From Parabacteroides sp. FAFU027 (GTDB lineage Bacteria; Bacteroidota; Bacteroidia; Bacteroidales; UBA7332), in NCBI RefSeq assembly GCF_022808675.1, contig NZ_JAKZKV010000001.1, positions 682,001-746,000 of the forward strand: a DNA stretch of 64,000 bases, read 5' to 3'. The position numbers and the translations under genes are program-made. How positions within the stretch are numbered: the first letter of the stretch is position 1; every line of letters starts with the position of its first letter. Shown here in pieces: positions 25,646 through 34,130 of the stretch. The notes beneath the pieces are model-generated. The model was given only the letters and a program-made list of their open reading frames with translations, did no database searches and was not told the DNA's origin.

Positions 25646-26815
25646 ATGGTAAATAATATAGGTCTTCTCCCCGTTATCCGTCGGGAAATACGGCGACTCG
25701 TATCGCATCCGATTTACGTCTTTACGATGGTGATTGCGCCGTTGTTTTGCTACTTCCTGTTTACTTCGCTCATGAAGAACGGATTGCCGACCAATCTGCC
25801 CGTGGCGGTGGTTGATTTGGACGGGACATCAACATCGAGGAACGTCATTCGCCAGCTGGATGTTTTTTCCCAAAGTCAGGTGGTGATGGAATTGGCTCAG
25901 TTTACAGAAGCCCGTTCGGCCATGCAGGAGGGAAAGGTCTATGCCGTGTTTGTCATTCCGCGCCATTTCACCCGCGATTTGGTGAATGGAGAGCAACCGA
26001 AGATTTCATTTTACACCAATAATACCTTTTTCATTGCTTCGTCTTTGGTTTTCAAAGATATGAAGACCGTATCGGTATTGGTGTCGGGAGCAGCAAATCG
26101 CAAAACGCGTCTGGCCAAAGGTCAGGAGATGCGGCAGATTATGGCGCAGCTGCAACCCATTGTGGTGGATTCGCATCCGTTGAGTAATCCGTGGATGAAC
26201 TATTCCATTTACCTCAATAATATCTTATTGCCTGGAGTGTTACAATTGCTGGTTTTGTTGCTGACCGTTTATTCAATAGGGATAGAAATCAAGCAAAAAA
26301 CGACGCTGCACTGGCTGCATACCGGCGGGGATTCGATGACGGTTTCCATTATCGGTAAACTGTTGCCACATACGGTCATCTTTACGTTGGTGGGTGTATT
26401 CTTTCAGGTGTTGCTTTACAAATACCTGCATTTCCCATTGATGAGCGGTGTCTGGCCAATGGTGCTGGCGCTCTTGTTACTTGTCATGGCATCGCAGGCA
26501 CTGGGAGTATTCTTTATCTCGCTGCTGCCGGTGTTGCGGTTGGGATTGAGTGCGGCGAGTCTGATTGGGGTGATTTCCGTTTCGATGTCGGGATTTTCCT
26601 TCCCCGTTTTTGCCATGGCCAAACCGTTACAGGTACTCAGTCATATTTTCCCGTTGCGCCACTACTTCCTCATCTATGTGGACCAGGCGCTGAACGGCAT
26701 TAGTATGTACTACTCACGGGTAGATTATCTGGTATTGGTCGGATTCATGTTGTTGCCGTTGCCTTTTTTACCCAAACTCAAACATGCTTTGAAATATAAG
26801 GAGTATAAAATGTAG
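25646..26815 (+). CDS. ABC-2 type transporter permease (first of two)
   Basis: A 389-residue protein of the YhhJ/YbhR class: one N-terminal membrane segment (about residues 22-42), a long periplasmic domain containing 'VAVVDLDGTSTSRNVIRQLD', and five more membrane segments in the C-terminal half. Together with the second permease it should form the inner-membrane part of an exporter for drugs or lipids. There is no nucleotide-binding subunit in the operon. It is separated from the second permease by a 21-bp tandem array. Confidence 0.88.
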   Translation: MVNNIGLLPVIRREIRRLVSHPIYVFTMVIAPLFCYFLFTSLMKNGLPTNLPVAVVDLDGTSTSRNVIRQLDVFSQSQVVMELAQFTEARSAMQEGKVYAVFVIPRHFTRDLVNGEQPKISFYTNNTFFIASSLVFKDMKTVSVLVSGAANRKTRLAKGQEMRQIMAQLQPIVVDSHPLSNPWMNYSIYLNNILLPGVLQLLVLLLTVYSIGIEIKQKTTLHWLHTGGDSMTVSIIGKLLPHTVIFTLVGVFFQVLLYKYLHFPLMSGVWPMVLALLLLVMASQALGVFFISLLPVLRLGLSAASLIGVISVSMSGFSFPVFAMAKPLQVLSHIFPLRHYFLIYVDQALNGISMYYSRVDYLVLVGFMLLPLPFLPKLKHALKYKEYKM

Positions 26816-26848
26816 TATTCCCAGACATAAGAAATCAGACAAGTGATA

Positions 26849-27100
26849 AAAACGCGAGGGGGTCGCTCGGAAATGCAAGGGAGTCACGTAGAAATGCCCC
26901 GTCGGCATGCAGAAATGTGAGAGAGGCGTGCAGAAATGCATCAGCGGCACCCGGAAATGCGAGGGAGTCACGCAGAAATGCCCCGTCGGCATGCAGAAAT
27001 GCGAGAGAGGCACGCAGAAATGCTCCGTCGGCATGCAGAAATGCGAGGGAGGCGTGCAGAAATGCATCAGCGGCACGCAGAAATGTGAGGGAGACTGACT
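26849..27100. repeat. Tandem array of twelve 21-bp units (family B)
   Basis: GAAATG recurs exactly every 21 bp from 26870 to 27080 (eleven units, no indel), with a decayed unit before. Each unit is GAAATGC + a 7-base core + a GCATGCA-like block. Cores fall into three classes: purine-rich (GAGGGAG/GAGAGAG), CCCGTCG-like and ATCAGCG. Their order is A B A C A B A B A C A, so the true period is a 42-bp dimer. The array lies between the two permease genes. Open frames through it exist on both strands because 21 is a multiple of three; I do not take them as genes. Confidence 0.85.
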
Positions 27101-27170
27101 CCCTGCCATTTTTCAGTGCCGCTACCAAAGTCCTGACTCTTTTATCTCATGGTCTTTAATCTAAAAAAAT

Positions 27171-28418
27171 ATGACCGAAACAAAACTATACCGCTTTCTG
27201 CGGACCGTGATTGCCGACATCTTCTCTGTCTGGTTTAAGGAGCTGAAAAGTGTCTTTTCCGATGCAGGGGTAATCATATTCTTTTTGGTGGTTCCCTTCG
27301 GATACCCGCTGCTCTATTCCTACATGTACAATAACGAAATGGTACGTGAGGTTCCCATGGTGGTAGTGGATCAGAATCGCTCCTCTATGAGCCGGGACTT
27401 CATCCGCCGTATTGACGGAACCCCTGATGTACATGTCGTTTCCCGCTGTACGGAAGTGAGTGAAGGACAGGAACTGATGCACCGTCGTCAGGCGTATGGT
27501 ATCCTGCTTATTCCCGAAGATTTCAGCCGGAACATTGCCCGGGGAGAACAATCGACCGTCTCGCTCTACAGCGACATGAGCAGTATGCTCTTTTACAAAG
27601 CGATGCTCACGGCCTCTACCGATGTTTCGATGAAGATGGGTAAAGAAATACAGGTACGCAATCTGGGTAACGTTACCCAAACCCAGGGCGACCGTATCAC
27701 TACACCTGCCGGATACGATTGGGTGCCGATGTTTAACCCGCAAGTGGGATTTGGTTCGGCTATGGTGCCGGCTATTCTGATATTGATTATCCAGCAGACA
27801 CTTTTACTGGGTGTGGGTATGCTCACCGGAACCAGCCGCAATCATGCAAACCGTACCTTCCCGCTCGAATTCGGACATCATCATTTCATCGGGAGCCTGC
27901 GTATTGTAACGGGAAAAGCGCTGTGCTATTTCATGATCTATGCACCGGTGTGTGCGTGGGTACTACGTGGCGTGCCTTCTATCTTCGACTTCCCGATGGT
28001 GGGGCATCCGGGACAGATTATGCTCTTTCTGCTGCCATACCTGTTGTCGGCTATCTTCTTTGCCATCACACTGGCAGGGGTGATTCGTGACCGGGAAACG
28101 CCAATGCTGATTTTTGTCTTTACCTCCGTTCCTCTGCTCTTTCTGGCGGGGGTATCGTGGCCGCAGGCGGCAATTCCGGTTGGATGGAAATGGTTTTCCT
28201 ATCTCTTCCCTTCTACTTTTGGAATTCAGGGTTTCTTGAAACTAAGTACAATGGGGGCTGACCTTCATCAAATCCGTTTCGAATACATTGCCCTATGGGT
28301 CCAAACTTTTGTCTTCTTCACCACAGCGTGCATCTCGTATCACTTTGTGATTACGGGTAATAAACTGAAAAGGCTCCGTGCCATGCGCATGCTGAAAAGG
28401 ATTAATCTAATCCGATAA
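27171..28418 (+). CDS. ABC-2 type transporter permease (second of two)
   Basis: A 415-residue paralogue of the preceding permease: N-terminal membrane segment near 'GVIIFFLVVPFGYPLLYSYM', periplasmic domain with 'VVVDQNRSSMSRDFIRRIDG', then five membrane segments ending in a basic tail. The shared motif 'VxVxDxxxxSxSRxxIRxxD' shows common descent with the first permease, so they probably form a heterodimer. It is the last gene of the efflux operon. Confidence 0.88.
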   Translation: MTETKLYRFLRTVIADIFSVWFKELKSVFSDAGVIIFFLVVPFGYPLLYSYMYNNEMVREVPMVVVDQNRSSMSRDFIRRIDGTPDVHVVSRCTEVSEGQELMHRRQAYGILLIPEDFSRNIARGEQSTVSLYSDMSSMLFYKAMLTASTDVSMKMGKEIQVRNLGNVTQTQGDRITTPAGYDWVPMFNPQVGFGSAMVPAILILIIQQTLLLGVGMLTGTSRNHANRTFPLEFGHHHFIGSLRIVTGKALCYFMIYAPVCAWVLRGVPSIFDFPMVGHPGQIMLFLLPYLLSAIFFAITLAGVIRDRETPMLIFVFTSVPLLFLAGVSWPQAAIPVGWKWFSYLFPSTFGIQGFLKLSTMGADLHQIRFEYIALWVQTFVFFTTACISYHFVITGNKLKRLRAMRMLKRINLIR

Positions 28419-28487
28419 AAGACTTTTGAAAGTGACTATATTTAGTTTCTTGATTAATGCACGCCGGTCTGCGAAAGTGGGTCGGCG

Positions 28488-29132
28488 TTATTTTTTGGGA
28501 GGTAAGGTAAAACGGATGGGAAGGGTGTATTTTACAGGAACTGCTTTCCCGCCTTGTTTTCCCGGAATCCATTTGGGCATTATTGAAATAAGACGAACTG
28601 CTTCAGCATCGAGTCGTGGATTAATGCCCCGCACGACATTAATATCTGAAATTGCACCATCTTTGTTTATCACAAATGTACATATGACCATCCCTTCTAC
28701 TTTATTCATCTTGTCTAATGGTGGGTAAAATGGTGGATAGATAAGTTTTTTATCAATAAATTGATTCATTGCATCTCGGCCTCCAGGAAACTCGGGCATT
28801 TGATCAACTATAATATATGGCCCATTATTGTCATCTGTATTTTCTACACGAGCTAGACCTGCAATTGAATAACAAGCAAAAACGTGTGAGCCATCATTTT
28901 CTTCTGAATCATTATCGCTTCGTCTTTCTTTTGCTGAATCTGACTTTTGTTTATCCAACGCTTTTTCTGGATTCTTTCCTGTCTTTACATTACAAGCGGT
29001 TACACCCACAATCAACGCACCCACCATCAACTTGGGACGTACAAACATACTCCACCCTCCCGACTTATCAGCCAAATAAGAGAAGAGACGAAACAACAGA
29101 TGAAAGGTATGGAACTGGATTTTTCTGGACAT
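28488..29132 (-). CDS. TonB C-terminal domain lipoprotein-like membrane protein
   Basis: A 214-residue protein. The N-terminus has one hydrophobic segment, 'KLMVGALIVGVTACNVK', that could be a membrane anchor or a lipoprotein signal with Cys in 'VTACN'. The C-terminal 100 residues are a TonB-like domain: 'MPEFPGGRDAMNQFIDKKLIYP' region, then 'VICTFVINKDGAISDINVVRG' and 'DAEAVRLISIMPKWIPGKQGG'. It starts 3 bases after the stop of its two-domain paralogue and shares its N-terminal segment. TonB domains pass proton-motive energy to outer-membrane receptors; without ExbBD nearby the role is uncertain. Confidence 0.8.
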   Translation of the reverse strand: MSRKIQFHTFHLLFRLFSYLADKSGGWSMFVRPKLMVGALIVGVTACNVKTGKNPEKALDKQKSDSAKERRSDNDSEENDGSHVFACYSIAGLARVENTDDNNGPYIIVDQMPEFPGGRDAMNQFIDKKLIYPPFYPPLDKMNKVEGMVICTFVINKDGAISDINVVRGINPRLDAEAVRLISIMPKWIPGKQGGKAVPVKYTLPIRFTLPPKK

Positions 29133-29135
29133 GGG

Positions 29136-30134
29136 TTATTTCTTTTTATGGGGTGGTGTAAAACGGATGGGAAGGGTATATTTTACCGGAACTGCTTTGC
29201 CTCCTTGCATTCCGGGTTTCCATTTAGGAAAAGTCTTTATAATTCGTACTGCTTCTTCATCAAGTAATGGATCTAGCCCCCTTACAATCTTAATATCTGA
29301 AATTACTCCTTCTTTACTTACAAGGAACTCACAGAGGACTGTTCCTTTTATATTTGAATCAAGCAGTTCTTTTGGATAAATAATATGCTCATGAATATAA
29401 TCCATCATTGCTTCATTTCCTTTTGGAAATTCTGGCATACTTTCAAAGATTAATATTGGCTCTGGAATATCGTTATTATCGGAGATAGTTGAATCTTTTT
29501 TATATATAACAGTATCAGATAGAACGACAGAATTCTTTTGAGTCTTGGAGTTTGTCGGTGTTGAAGATTTATACGTCTCCTTTGGAATTGTAAATCGGAT
29601 AGGTAATGTGAAACGAAGTGGAGAAATATCTTTACTGTCTTTATTCCATTTCCATCTTGGAAAAGATTTAATTACCCTTACAGCCTCTTCATTAAGCAAT
29701 GGATGGACGCCTTTAATGATTTGTACGTCTGAGATTAAACCACTTTTGTCAACGAAAAAATTGTTGATAACCAACCCTTCTATTTTCTTTTCAATAGCTT
29801 CTTTTGGGTATACCATGTTTTTTGAAAGGAACATCATCATACTATCTATTCCACCGGGATATTCAGGCATGTCTACCATATAACAAGTAGGCATAATTTC
29901 TTCCTTTATCATTCCCGAATCCGGAACTACAGTCTGTGCCGGAGGTGTTTTTTCATCTTCATAAGGCTTTTGCGCAACCGCTTTTTCCGGTAAAACCAAT
30001 CCCAACGAAAGAATAATTGAACCCACCATCAGCTTCGGACGTACAAACAGTGCAGCGCCATTCGTGCGGTCGGCAAAATAGGTCAACAGGCGAAAGGTAA
30101 AACAGAGGAAATGGTATTTGGATGAAGGTGTCAT
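29136..30134 (-). CDS. Membrane protein with two TonB C-terminal domains
   Basis: A 332-residue protein with a hydrophobic segment near residues 32-52 (LMVGSIILSLGLVLPEKAV) and two tandem TonB-like domains: about residues 85-185 ('MPEYPGGIDSMMMFLSKNMVYP' region) and 228-332 ('MPEFPKGNEAMMDYIHEHIIYP' region). The second domain is almost the same as the single domain of the next gene, ending 'GGKAVPVKYTLPIRFT' in both. The pair arose by duplication. Related proteins often carry an M56/BlaR1-like peptidase part before the TonB domain; here only a short membrane stretch remains. A TAtcTTTG promoter element is at 30158-30165. Confidence 0.8.
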   Translation of the reverse strand: MTPSSKYHFLCFTFRLLTYFADRTNGAALFVRPKLMVGSIILSLGLVLPEKAVAQKPYEDEKTPPAQTVVPDSGMIKEEIMPTCYMVDMPEYPGGIDSMMMFLSKNMVYPKEAIEKKIEGLVINNFFVDKSGLISDVQIIKGVHPLLNEEAVRVIKSFPRWKWNKDSKDISPLRFTLPIRFTIPKETYKSSTPTNSKTQKNSVVLSDTVIYKKDSTISDNNDIPEPILIFESMPEFPKGNEAMMDYIHEHIIYPKELLDSNIKGTVLCEFLVSKEGVISDIKIVRGLDPLLDEEAVRIIKTFPKWKPGMQGGKAVPVKYTLPIRFTPPHKKK

Positions 30135-30157
30135 ATAAATTCTATTTTTGAAGAAAT

Positions 30158-30165
30158 CAAAGATA
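30158..30165 (-). promoter_or_regulatory. -7 promoter element of the TonB-domain gene pair
   Basis: Minus-strand TAtcTTTG, about 24 bases before the start at 30134. The -33 region is not clearly matched. Confidence 0.45.
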
Positions 30166-30221
30166 GTTAAATAACGATTAAAGGCTATATATCAGTATCT
30201 AAATTGTAGTTATTCTACGAC

Positions 30222-30368
30222 AGCCGGTAGAAAAACTACGAGAGCCAGTAGTAGCTTCACGACAGCTGGTAGAAGAACCACGAGAGGTGGTAGTAGCTTC
30301 ACGAGAGCCGGTAGAAGAACCACGAGAGCCGGTAGTAGCGTTACGAGAGCCGGTAGAAGCACCACCAT
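30222..30368. repeat. Tandem array of seven 21-bp units (family C)
   Basis: Seven units of exactly 21 bp start at 30222, 30243, 30264, 30285, 30306, 30327 and 30348. Odd units read close to AGCCGGTAGAAGAACCACGAG in parts; even units carry GTAGTAGCTTCAC in the middle, so the real period is a 42-bp dimer. The array ends 2 bases from the sbcC stop codon. It shares the 21/42 period, but not the sequence, with family B. Confidence 0.85.
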
Positions 30369-30370
30369 TC

Positions 30371-33300
30371 TCATACAATCTCCACCGCACTCACGCCGTT
30401 GCTGCGCTTCTTCACCACGATTTGAGTAGGAATACGTTCTTTGAGGCTGTCCACGTGCGAGATGATGCCGATCATCTTGCCTTGTGACTGAAGGGTTTCG
30501 AGGGTGGCAATCACCGTCTCCAGGGTATTGGCATCAAGCGTTCCGAAACCTTCGTCGATAAAGAGCGACCCGATGCGGACATTGCGGCTGGCGATGTCGG
30601 AAAGGCCGAGCGCCAATGCCAGGCTGATGAGGAACTTCTCACCCCCGCTGGAGGTCTCCACGTAACGCATTTCGTCGGTCTGGTCGTGGTCGATGAGGAC
30701 AAATTGCAGCTCCTCACCCGCTTTATATTTGTCGCCCATATAGAGCGAATAGCGGTTGTTGAGTTTGGATAAATGGTGGTTAGCCAATCGAATGAGGTGC
30801 TTCAGGGTCAACCGCTGGATGTAGGTGTTGAACGAATCCTTTGAACCGCCCAACCGAGAGTAGAGGCTTTCCCATTTCCTGACTACCTTTTCTTGTGCAT
30901 TGATTTTCTCCACTACCTCCTGATTTCGTAGCTGAATCTCACCGTCCTTGCGGAAACGCTCTGTGATTTCGCCCAACTGCTTTTGCATCGCACCGCGATC
31001 AGCTTCGCACTGCTGTTTTTGTGCCAATGCCTCTTCGGCAGACTGTTCGAAGTTTTTATTTTGCAAGTGAGAATCCGACTCCGACTGTCGCTGCTTTTCG
31101 AGGGTAATGAGTTCCAATGCGGTATCGTCAAGCTGCTTTTTAAGCACATCAAGTTGTCGCTTCCGCTCATCGGAGAGCAAGGCCTCCTCCACCGCTGCCC
31201 GGGTGAGAAACGGCGTATCGGAGAGCTGTGCAGCCAGTTGCTGCTGCAAGGTATCGTAATTCTCTTTTTGTGTCAATGAATCCTTCGAAAGCGTCTCCAG
31301 TTCGGTGCGGGTAGCAAGCAGTTTTTCCTGAATCACACTCCGTTGGTCAGTGGCCGACTTCAACTGTTGCTGCGCCAATTGCACTTGTCGGGTCAACTCC
31401 TCCCGCTGCTTTTCCACCGACAGTTCTTTCGGTAAAATGGAGATCCGCTGCTGCTCCTTTTCGGTAAATTGAACTGTCAACTCATCGTATTGCTTTTGCA
31501 ATTGTTGCAGGGCGGTCTCTTTTTCGGCAGCCAGTTCACCCTGTGATTTCAGTTCGGCAGCCAGTGTATGGATGTCCGTCAAAAGCTTATTTTGCAACGT
31601 GGACTGTTCCTTATATTGACTAATGCGTTTTTGCAGACTGGCAATAAACGACTCGGTCTCTTCCACCTGCGGCAATGCGAATCCGTATTTGTCAATACTT
31701 TCCGTCAATTGATTGACCACGATTGCCAACTCCGACTGCAATCGCTCCGCCTCTTTCTGGTCAGTTTCCAGTTGTTGCTTCAACGCCGATTGCTTTCCCC
31801 GAAGCTCCGTCCCGTTATTGGTGATATCGGCAAATTCATTGGAGAGTGTCTGAATGTCGGACTGTAACTTTTCCCGCTCCTTCTGTAGCTGTTGCGCTCC
31901 GGCAATCTGCCCCTCCAGGGTCTGCAATGCCTGATTAGCCTCAACCAATCCGGCAGCCAGAGTTTCTTTATCGGTGATTGCAAAGGAAACATTTCCGGCC
32001 TGAAAATCGGCTTCCAATTGCGCCTGTTGTGCGGCCAGTTGTGCTGATTGCGTTGTGCCTGACTCGATACGAGCCTGCACGGCTGCGACATTTGCCGAAA
32101 TGGCATTCAGTTCGTTTTGCCGCTTTTCGACCAAAGCTTTTTCCTCCGCGACTTGCTTCTGCGTGGCAGTTAGCTCCAACCCGGCGTACTGCTTCACATA
32201 AGGGTGAACGGTGGAACCACAAAGGGCGCAAGGCTCTCCTTCCACCAGCTTTTTCCGTTCCTCTTCGTAGCTTTTGATGCGTGATTCTAGCTCCAGAATC
32301 TGCTCCGACTTCTGCATCAATGCTTTGGCATTTCCCAACGCCTCTTGCTGTCTCTTTTGTTGCGATTGAAGCGTTTTCTGATTTTCCATTTGCACCTTCA
32401 ATCCTTCATCCAGCTCTTTTTTCTGCTGAGATAAACTCAGAAAAGAAGCCGATATCTGCTGCAAACGGCCAAACAAGGCCTGCTTAGCCACCCATTCATC
32501 CTTCTGCTTCAGGTATTGTTCCAACGGATGCTTTTCGAGCGTTTCGGCCAGCGACTTTTCCTTCGTTTGCGATTCTGCTAATTGCGTCTTCCTGGTCGAA
32601 TATTCTGCCAGAAGTTTCGCGATTTGCTCATCGACCGATTGCAGCAGCTTGCCGTTTTCCTCCAGACGGGAAACGGTTTTCACCTGTTGCATGGCCAGTT
32701 GTGAACGGATGCTGAAGTGCTTCACCCATTCTGCCAGCGAAGTTTCGATTTCGGGTAAATCCTTTTCTGATTGCAAAAAAGCCTCTACCTCTTTCAGTTG
32801 AGCCTGATATTGGGTAAATACCGACTGTTTGGTGGAAATATTCTTCTGCAAGAGGTCTAATGCTTGAGCGTCCGCCTTCTTCGCATCACCGGTTCGGGTG
32901 ATTTGCTCCCCGATGCTACGAAGTTCAGTATCGAGTTGCGTCACTTTATCCAGTTGCGGTTGCCAGTTGCGGAAATGCTCTTCGGCGGTCTGATGGGCCG
33001 ATTGCTTTTGCTGCAATTCTCCGTCAGCATTCTTCAACTGCACGGATTGTTCCTCCTGTTGCTGCAAAAGTTGTCTGTTCCGCTCCTGCTTCCGTTGCAA
33101 CTCGGTTTCGGTGCGTTGCAGTTCTGTAATCAACGGTTTGAAAGGTTCCGCCTTTTGATGGGTTTCAAGGGCCAGCAATTCCGGCTGTAGCTGTTCACTT
33201 CGGGTAGTGAGTTCCACCTGGCGGGCGGCAAGTTGTTGCTTCCGGGCCGTTAATTTTTCCTCCGCTTCGTACCAGGCGACCATCCGGTTGGCTTCTTGCC

Positions 33301-34030
33301 ATAAAGTATCCGACGCTTTTACTTCGTCATTTAGAAGGACCTGACGACTCGTCAATTCTGTTCGTTGCTCCTCTGTCAGCAGGTCTGCATTATTGATTTT
33401 GGATTTGATGGCATCGAGGGAGCTGCTTTCCGCGTTGATACGGCTGCGTACCGCCTCCCCGATTTTCTTATAAATCTCCTGTCCGGTGATTTGCTCCAGC
33501 AAAGCCCCTTTTTCCGATTGTTTGGCTGACAGGAAAGCGGCAAACTCGCCCTGTGCCAGCATCACCGAGCGGAGAAACTGCTTGTAGTTGAGCTGGGTAA
33601 TCTCTTCGATTTTCTGCTCCTTCTCGCTCTTCTTCTCGGCGATGATGGTTCCGTCTGTCAGGTTCTTGAGCTGGACGGTTTCAATCGGCTTCGTGAGGCG
33701 GACACCCCCCTTGCGGGTCAGTCGAATGGACCAAAACGCTTCGTATTTCGCATCGTTGGTCTCGAATGTTACCCGTGTAAAGGCGTCTTCTGCTCCGCGG
33801 CTCACCACATCTACTAATCCGGTCGCAGCCTGCGACTGGTTGAATCGCGGCACATCGTGATAGAGTGCGATGGTAATGGCATCGAGTATGGTGGTCTTTC
33901 CCGCACCCGTCGGTCCGGTAATCCCGAAGAGGCCGACACCGCGGAATTTTTCGCCCTCGAAGTCAATCTCCACGGGGGATGCTGACTTCAGCGAATTGAT
34001 ATTTTGTAATTCTATGCGAATGATTTTCAT
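30371..34030 (-). CDS. sbcC: Exonuclease SbcCD subunit C
   Basis: A 1219-residue SMC-like ATPase. Walker A 'GPTGAGKTT' is at residues 38-46. Two long Gln/Glu-rich coiled-coil arms flank the zinc hook CALC at about residues 601-604. The C-terminal lobe carries the signature 'SSGGEKFLISLALALGLSD', Walker B 'SLFIDEGFGTLD' and the switch His in 'GIISHVDSL'. With SbcD it cuts hairpins and processes DNA ends. sbcD lies directly upstream, 100 bases away, with a perfect palindrome in the gap. The stop codon abuts tandem array C. Confidence 0.95.
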   Translation of the reverse strand: MKIIRIELQNINSLKSASPVEIDFEGEKFRGVGLFGITGPTGAGKTTILDAITIALYHDVPRFNQSQAATGLVDVVSRGAEDAFTRVTFETNDAKYEAFWSIRLTRKGGVRLTKPIETVQLKNLTDGTIIAEKKSEKEQKIEEITQLNYKQFLRSVMLAQGEFAAFLSAKQSEKGALLEQITGQEIYKKIGEAVRSRINAESSSLDAIKSKINNADLLTEEQRTELTSRQVLLNDEVKASDTLWQEANRMVAWYEAEEKLTARKQQLAARQVELTTRSEQLQPELLALETHQKAEPFKPLITELQRTETELQRKQERNRQLLQQQEEQSVQLKNADGELQQKQSAHQTAEEHFRNWQPQLDKVTQLDTELRSIGEQITRTGDAKKADAQALDLLQKNISTKQSVFTQYQAQLKEVEAFLQSEKDLPEIETSLAEWVKHFSIRSQLAMQQVKTVSRLEENGKLLQSVDEQIAKLLAEYSTRKTQLAESQTKEKSLAETLEKHPLEQYLKQKDEWVAKQALFGRLQQISASFLSLSQQKKELDEGLKVQMENQKTLQSQQKRQQEALGNAKALMQKSEQILELESRIKSYEEERKKLVEGEPCALCGSTVHPYVKQYAGLELTATQKQVAEEKALVEKRQNELNAISANVAAVQARIESGTTQSAQLAAQQAQLEADFQAGNVSFAITDKETLAAGLVEANQALQTLEGQIAGAQQLQKEREKLQSDIQTLSNEFADITNNGTELRGKQSALKQQLETDQKEAERLQSELAIVVNQLTESIDKYGFALPQVEETESFIASLQKRISQYKEQSTLQNKLLTDIHTLAAELKSQGELAAEKETALQQLQKQYDELTVQFTEKEQQRISILPKELSVEKQREELTRQVQLAQQQLKSATDQRSVIQEKLLATRTELETLSKDSLTQKENYDTLQQQLAAQLSDTPFLTRAAVEEALLSDERKRQLDVLKKQLDDTALELITLEKQRQSESDSHLQNKNFEQSAEEALAQKQQCEADRGAMQKQLGEITERFRKDGEIQLRNQEVVEKINAQEKVVRKWESLYSRLGGSKDSFNTYIQRLTLKHLIRLANHHLSKLNNRYSLYMGDKYKAGEELQFVLIDHDQTDEMRYVETSSGGEKFLISLALALGLSDIASRNVRIGSLFIDEGFGTLDANTLETVIATLETLQSQGKMIGIISHVDSLKERIPTQIVVKKRSNGVSAVEIV

Positions 34031-34049
34031 TGGAATTGTTTCTTTTACA

Positions 34050-34080
34050 AACCTAACAGGTTTTCAAAACCTGTTAGGTT
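34050..34080. repeat. Dispersed palindrome, CCTAACAGGTTTT family, copy 1
   Basis: A perfect palindrome with 15-base arms and a single-base centre, in the sbcD-sbcC gap. Further copies are at 40503-40528 and 55786-55812. This repeat type is frequent between Bacteroidota genes. In RNA it would form a tight hairpin but it has no T-run, so it is not a typical terminator. Confidence 0.75.
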
Positions 34081-34130
34081 TTGGGTTATTCTGACGCGAT
34101 TCATCGCATCCGAAAACAAATACAAACACC

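Noticed and set aside
26768-27128. Minus-strand ORFs with heptad-like repeats through the 21-bp array
   Set aside because: Frames stay open only because 21 is a multiple of three; two frames are open at once, products are odd (repeated HFCMPT- or AFLHAD-like words) and both overlap the permease gene end.
30199-30390. 63-residue Ser/Thr/Arg-rich minus-strand ORF
   Set aside because: It is only the translation of the 21-bp tandem array C and overlaps the sbcC stop.
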